This document shows, in pieces, positions 7,318-9,565 of a stretch of 9,565 nt of DNA (the stretch's first letter is position 1; each line of letters starts with the position of its first letter). The notes below the pieces were generated by a model. It made no database searches, had not been told where the DNA came from, and saw only the letters and a list, made by a program, of their open reading frames with translations. The translations under genes were made by a program, and so were the position numbers. Source of the DNA: Bacteroidota bacterium (GTDB lineage: Bacteria; Bacteroidota; Bacteroidia; Bacteroidales; UBA1556); NCBI GenBank assembly GCA_003648395.1, contig QMPB01000124.1:1-9565 (forward strand), given 5' to 3'.

Positions 7318-7962
7318 TATTATTCCATCATTAATTACTATTTGCCTATCTGCCCTTTCCGCTAAGCCCTTATTATGCGTAACAATAACGTAGGTTTGCC
7401 CAAACTCATCTCTCAGATTAAAGAATAAATCATGTAACTCTTGCGAACGCTGATGATCTAAATTCCCCGAAGGCTCATCTGCAAATATCACCTTCGGCTT
7501 ATTTATTAATGCCCTAGCAATAGCAATACGTTGCTGCTCTCCTCCTGACAATTCTGAAGGTTTATGATTTTTTCTATCGCTTAGTCCCATATAATCAAGC
7601 AGTAATAGAGCTTCTTTCTCTGCTTCTTGTTTACTTTTTTTAGCAATAAAAGCTGGAATACATATATTCTCTATAGCAGTAAACTCAGGAAGTAAATGGT
7701 GGAATTGAAAAACAAAACCTATATTTTTATTTCTGTATTCCGACAAAGCTTTTTCCTTTAACTGGCTTATATTCTCATTATCAATAAAAACATCTCCAGA
7801 AGTAGGATTATCAAGACTACCTAAAATCTGTAATAAAGTAGTTTTACCAGCACCTGAAGCACCTGTAATACTAACAATTTCTCCTGCTTCAATAGTAATA
7901 TTAATACCTTTTAGCACTTCTAGATTTCCATAATTCTTTCTTATATCTTTAGCTTCTATCAT
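7312..7962 (-). CDS. lolD: LolD-type ABC transporter ATP-binding protein
   Basis: This 216-residue ATPase belongs to the LolD/MacB branch of ABC proteins. LolD powers lipoprotein release from the inner membrane with LolC/LolE-type permeases. All motifs are intact: Walker [10 protein letters not shown] (34-42), Q-loop Gln86 within [17 protein letters not shown] (typical of this branch), signature LSGGEQQR (138-145), Walker [13 protein letters not shown] (158-169) and switch His196. No permease gene is in the window, so the partner must be encoded elsewhere. FtsE- or MacB-type roles cannot be fully excluded, but the length and the HHLLPEF segment favour LolD. The ATG at 7960-7962 gives the normal N-terminus. 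It lies 36 bases after the NUDIX gene on the same strand, so cotranscription is likely. Its end overlaps the convergent barrel gene. Confidence 0.85.
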   Translation of the reverse strand: MIEAKDIRKNYGNLEVLKGINITIEAGEIVSITGASGAGKTTLLQILGSLDNPTSGDVFIDNENISQLKEKALSEYRNKNIGFVFQFHHLLPEFTAIENICIPAFIAKKSKQEAEKEALLLLDYMGLSDRKNHKPSELSGGEQQRIAIARALINKPKVIFADEPSGNLDHQRSQELHDLFFNLRDEFGQTYVIVTHNKGLAERADRQIVINDGIIL

Positions 7963-7998
7963 AATTGCGAAAATAAGGTAAATTCTTTATTCATTTCA

Positions 7999-8613
7999 CT
8001 ATTCTACTTCATCAAAATAAAATTCTTGTAATGATCGGTATGATTTATATAAATATTCATTTATTCTGTCACTACTCACCCACTCTACTTTTTCTACACC
8101 TTCTGATATTTGAGGATTAAAAGTTCCGCTATAGTTACTATACATTCGAAACCAGTGCGTTACTTTTAGAATTTCAGGGCTACCCTCTGAATACCTAAAT
8201 AAATGTCTACTAATACCTAGTTCCTCAACTATTGATAAATTAGCAATACCTGTTTCTTCCTCTACTTCTCTAATAGCACATATTTGCAAAGTCTCATTCT
8301 TTTCTATATGGCCCTTTGGAATATCCCAATAATTCAATCTATCTATCATCATCACATCCCCAATATTATTAAAAACCCAACCTCCAGCTGCAACTTTCAA
8401 TAAATAATTATTCTCAAAGACAGTAATCAACTCCCCTAAGTTGCTATATAAAACAATAATGGTATCACTATCAATAGTAGTGTCATATCCACTAATTATC
8501 CGAATTACATCTTCAGCATTAGTAATACAGATAGTAATAGCATCAGCTATATGAGGAATATCATTGCTATCAGCTAAAATAAAAAGCCAATTATCTTTAA
8601 AAACTTTATACAT
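7999..8613 (-). CDS. NUDIX hydrolase with N-terminal extension
   Basis: This 204-residue protein carries a complete Nudix box at residues 101-123. Its key residues are Gly101, Glu107, Arg115, Glu116, Glu119, Glu120 and Gly122, and it is preceded by YWDIPKG. Such enzymes hydrolyse nucleoside diphosphates linked to another group, using a divalent metal on the box glutamates. About 90 residues precede the core, a poorly conserved strand-helix region that I do not recognise, so the substrate is unknown. The longest frame opens at TTG 8623-8625, which overlaps a likely promoter, so I take the ATG at 8611-8613. The gene is divergent from pyrE and upstream of lolD. A house-cleaning role for nucleotides near pyrimidine synthesis is inference from position only. 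Confidence 0.88.
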   Translation of the reverse strand: MYKVFKDNWLFILADSNDIPHIADAITICITNAEDVIRIISGYDTTIDSDTIIVLYSNLGELITVFENNYLLKVAAGGWVFNNIGDVMMIDRLNYWDIPKGHIEKNETLQICAIREVEEETGIANLSIVEELGISRHLFRYSEGSPEILKVTHWFRMYSNYSGTFNPQISEGVEKVEWVSSDRINEYLYKSYRSLQEFYFDEVE

Positions 8614-8622
8614 TTGTAATAT

Positions 8623-8651
8623 CAAAATAAGACAATGAATAACTTCATTGT
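8623..8651. promoter_or_regulatory. NUDIX promoter candidate with adjacent palindrome, between NUDIX gene and pyrE
   Basis: On the minus strand 8630-8623 reads TTATTTTG, a 7-of-8 match to TAnnTTTG, placed just before the NUDIX ATG. Immediately upstream of it is a perfect 8-bp inverted repeat, ACAATGAA (8632-8639) and TTCATTGT (8644-8651), with a 4-base spacer. A repressor bound here would sit between the -7 and -33 regions of the NUDIX promoter and about 60 bases before the pyrE ATG. No pyrE promoter with a good match was found. Confidence 0.4.
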
Positions 8652-8711
8652 GATTTTACAATAATCTGAGTTACTTATAATTATACTGAGTTTACACAAA
8701 ATACAAATCAT

Positions 8712-9341
8712 ATGAAAACAGCAGAAAAAACAGCAGAATCTTTATTAAAAATCCAAGCAGTAAAGTTAAATAAAAATACTCCATTTACATGGGCTTCTGG
8801 ATGGAAATCTCCAATTTATTGTGATAATAGAAAAACTCTATCATATCCTGAGGTTAGAAGCTATATTCGTGACGAATTTGCAGCAGTTATAGAAAAATTA
8901 TATCCTAATGTAGATGTTATTGCAGGTGTAGCCACTGGAGCAATAGCCAATGGAGCATTAGTTGCTGAGAAATTAAATAAGCCTTTCGTTTATGTTCGCC
9001 CTGACAAGAAATCTCATGGTATGAAAAACCAGGTAGAGGGAGCTCTAAAAGAAGGTCAAACAGTTGTTGTTATTGAGGATTTAATTTCTACAGGAGGAAG
9101 TTCTCTTAAAGCTGTTGATGCATTACGCGACTTTGGTTGTAAGGTTGAAGGAATGGTGGCAATTTTCTCATATGGCTTTGAGGTAGCCGAAGAAAATTTT
9201 AAAGAAAAAGATGTGGATTTAACAATCCTTACTGATTATAATACTATGATTAATCAAGCTAAAGAAGCTGGTTATGTAAGTAGTGATGATGTAGAGTCTC
9301 TAAAAGAATGGCGCTTATCTCCTAGCACTTGGGGAAAATAA
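8712..9341 (+). CDS. pyrE: Orotate phosphoribosyltransferase
   Basis: PyrE joins orotate to PRPP to form orotidine 5'-monophosphate, the fifth step of de novo UMP synthesis in the cytoplasm. The 209-residue protein has the normal length. Near the N-terminus it has the orotate-site segment FTWASGWKSPIYCDNR (25-40). The flexible catalytic loop RPDKKSHGMKNQVEG lies at 96-110, with Arg96, Lys99/Lys100 and His102. The PRPP-binding motif VVVIEDLISTGGSS lies at 118-131. The C-terminus, EWRLSPSTWGK, is of Bacteroidota type. The ATG at 8712 has no Shine-Dalgarno sequence and is the only suitable start. It appears to be a single-gene unit, divergent from the NUDIX gene and followed by a dyad repeat. 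No attenuator is visible in its leader. Confidence 0.97.
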   Translation: MKTAEKTAESLLKIQAVKLNKNTPFTWASGWKSPIYCDNRKTLSYPEVRSYIRDEFAAVIEKLYPNVDVIAGVATGAIANGALVAEKLNKPFVYVRPDKKSHGMKNQVEGALKEGQTVVVIEDLISTGGSSLKAVDALRDFGCKVEGMVAIFSYGFEVAEENFKEKDVDLTILTDYNTMINQAKEAGYVSSDDVESLKEWRLSPSTWGK

Positions 9342-9346
9342 ATATT

Positions 9347-9404
9347 CAGTTCTCAGTTAGCAGTTTGTGCAAAACAGACTGCAAACTGCTGACTATAGAC
9401 TGAG
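9347..9404. repeat. REP-like imperfect dyad between pyrE and recG
   Basis: AGCAGTTTG (9359-9367) pairs exactly with CAAACTGCT (9382-9390). An outer CTCAGT (9352-9357) pairs with ACTGAG (9399-9404) across an asymmetric internal loop. The sequence is built of cagtt/cagact-like steps, resembling the CAGTT-rich dyads seen between convergent genes in many Bacteroidota. It could act as a terminator for both genes, but no good U run follows, so an intergenic repeat copy is the safer call. Confidence 0.5.
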
Positions 9405-9411
9405 GGATAAA

Positions 9412-9565
9412 TTAACTTATTCTTCCCCAGTTAGTTTTAGCTGCTTTAGTTTTTAAGTAGTATATCTTCAATAGCTCATTAGCGGGAAGCTCAAGTTTGG
9501 GATCTTTCTCTAATAGCTCCAAGGCATCTGCTCTTGCTTGTCTTAAAATGGCTTCATCTTTAACA
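9412..9565 (-). CDS. recG: ATP-dependent DNA helicase RecG, C-terminal end (partial)
   Basis: The minus strand has an open frame of 50 codons that runs off the window edge and ends at TAA (9414-9412). The end reads ARADALELLEKDPKLELPAN, then LLKIYY and a final TNWGRIS. The pattern of an R-x-x-A helix, LLEKDP, LxLPxN, and a last NWxRIS matches the C-terminal end of RecG as I know it from Bacteroidota. RecG remodels stalled replication forks and recombination intermediates. The helicase motifs themselves lie outside the window, so the name rests on this tail alone. It is convergent with pyrE, with the dyad repeat between. Confidence 0.6.
   Translation of the reverse strand, partial: VKDEAILRQARADALELLEKDPKLELPANELLKIYYLKTKAAKTNWGRIS

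Noticed and set aside
8651..8711. pyrE promoter or pyrimidine attenuator
   Set aside because: No TAnnTTTG match, only a weak TACTTATA after a TTG, and no terminator/antiterminator pair in the 60 bases before the ATG.

Overview
The window looks like ordinary chromosomal DNA of a low-GC member of the Bacteroidota, most likely Bacteroidales-like. The evidence is the AT-rich composition, the lack of Shine-Dalgarno sequences before most starts, promoter elements of the Bacteroidota type (TAnnTTTG), a tRNA gene with no encoded CCA, and Bacteroidota-type proteins: a DUF5723-like outer-membrane protein, a DUF3352-like/beta-propeller protein, and a PyrE ending in a typical EWR...W tail. I see no phage, insertion sequence, CRISPR array or obvious recent transfer.

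Layout. Bases 2-70 hold the last 22 codons of a plus-strand gene, probably an outer-membrane barrel. Its stop codon lies in the loop of a perfect 24-bp hairpin terminator. At 91-160 is a decayed copy of a tRNA-Glu gene that fuses into this hairpin. The intact minus-strand unit tRNA-Glu(UUC)-rpsT occupies 281-632, with a promoter at 669-676 and a strong terminator at 229-260. A minus-strand conserved-looking protein of unknown function (739-1422) follows, with its own promoter.

Divergent from it, on the plus strand, is a tight three-gene operon (1602-7317; gaps of 11 and 8 bases). It encodes an inner-membrane-anchored 900-residue protein with a C-terminal propeller-like half, a 541-residue probable lipoprotein, and a 455-residue DUF5723-like outer-membrane barrel. 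One product is predicted for each layer of the envelope, so this is the best candidate for an uncharacterised system in the window. The idea of a shared function is inference from the layout.

The operon ends by overlapping, tail to tail by 6 bases, a minus-strand LolD-type ABC ATPase gene. Upstream of lolD and probably cotranscribed with it is a NUDIX hydrolase gene with a long N-terminal extension. The NUDIX gene is divergent from pyrE (orotate phosphoribosyltransferase, UMP synthesis), and a perfect 8-bp inverted repeat lies between the two. After pyrE is a REP-like dyad. The window then ends in the C-terminus of a convergent minus-strand gene, probably recG.

Two of the longest reading frames open at TTG codons that sit inside probable promoters. 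I moved their starts to internal ATGs (739-1422 and 7999-8613).
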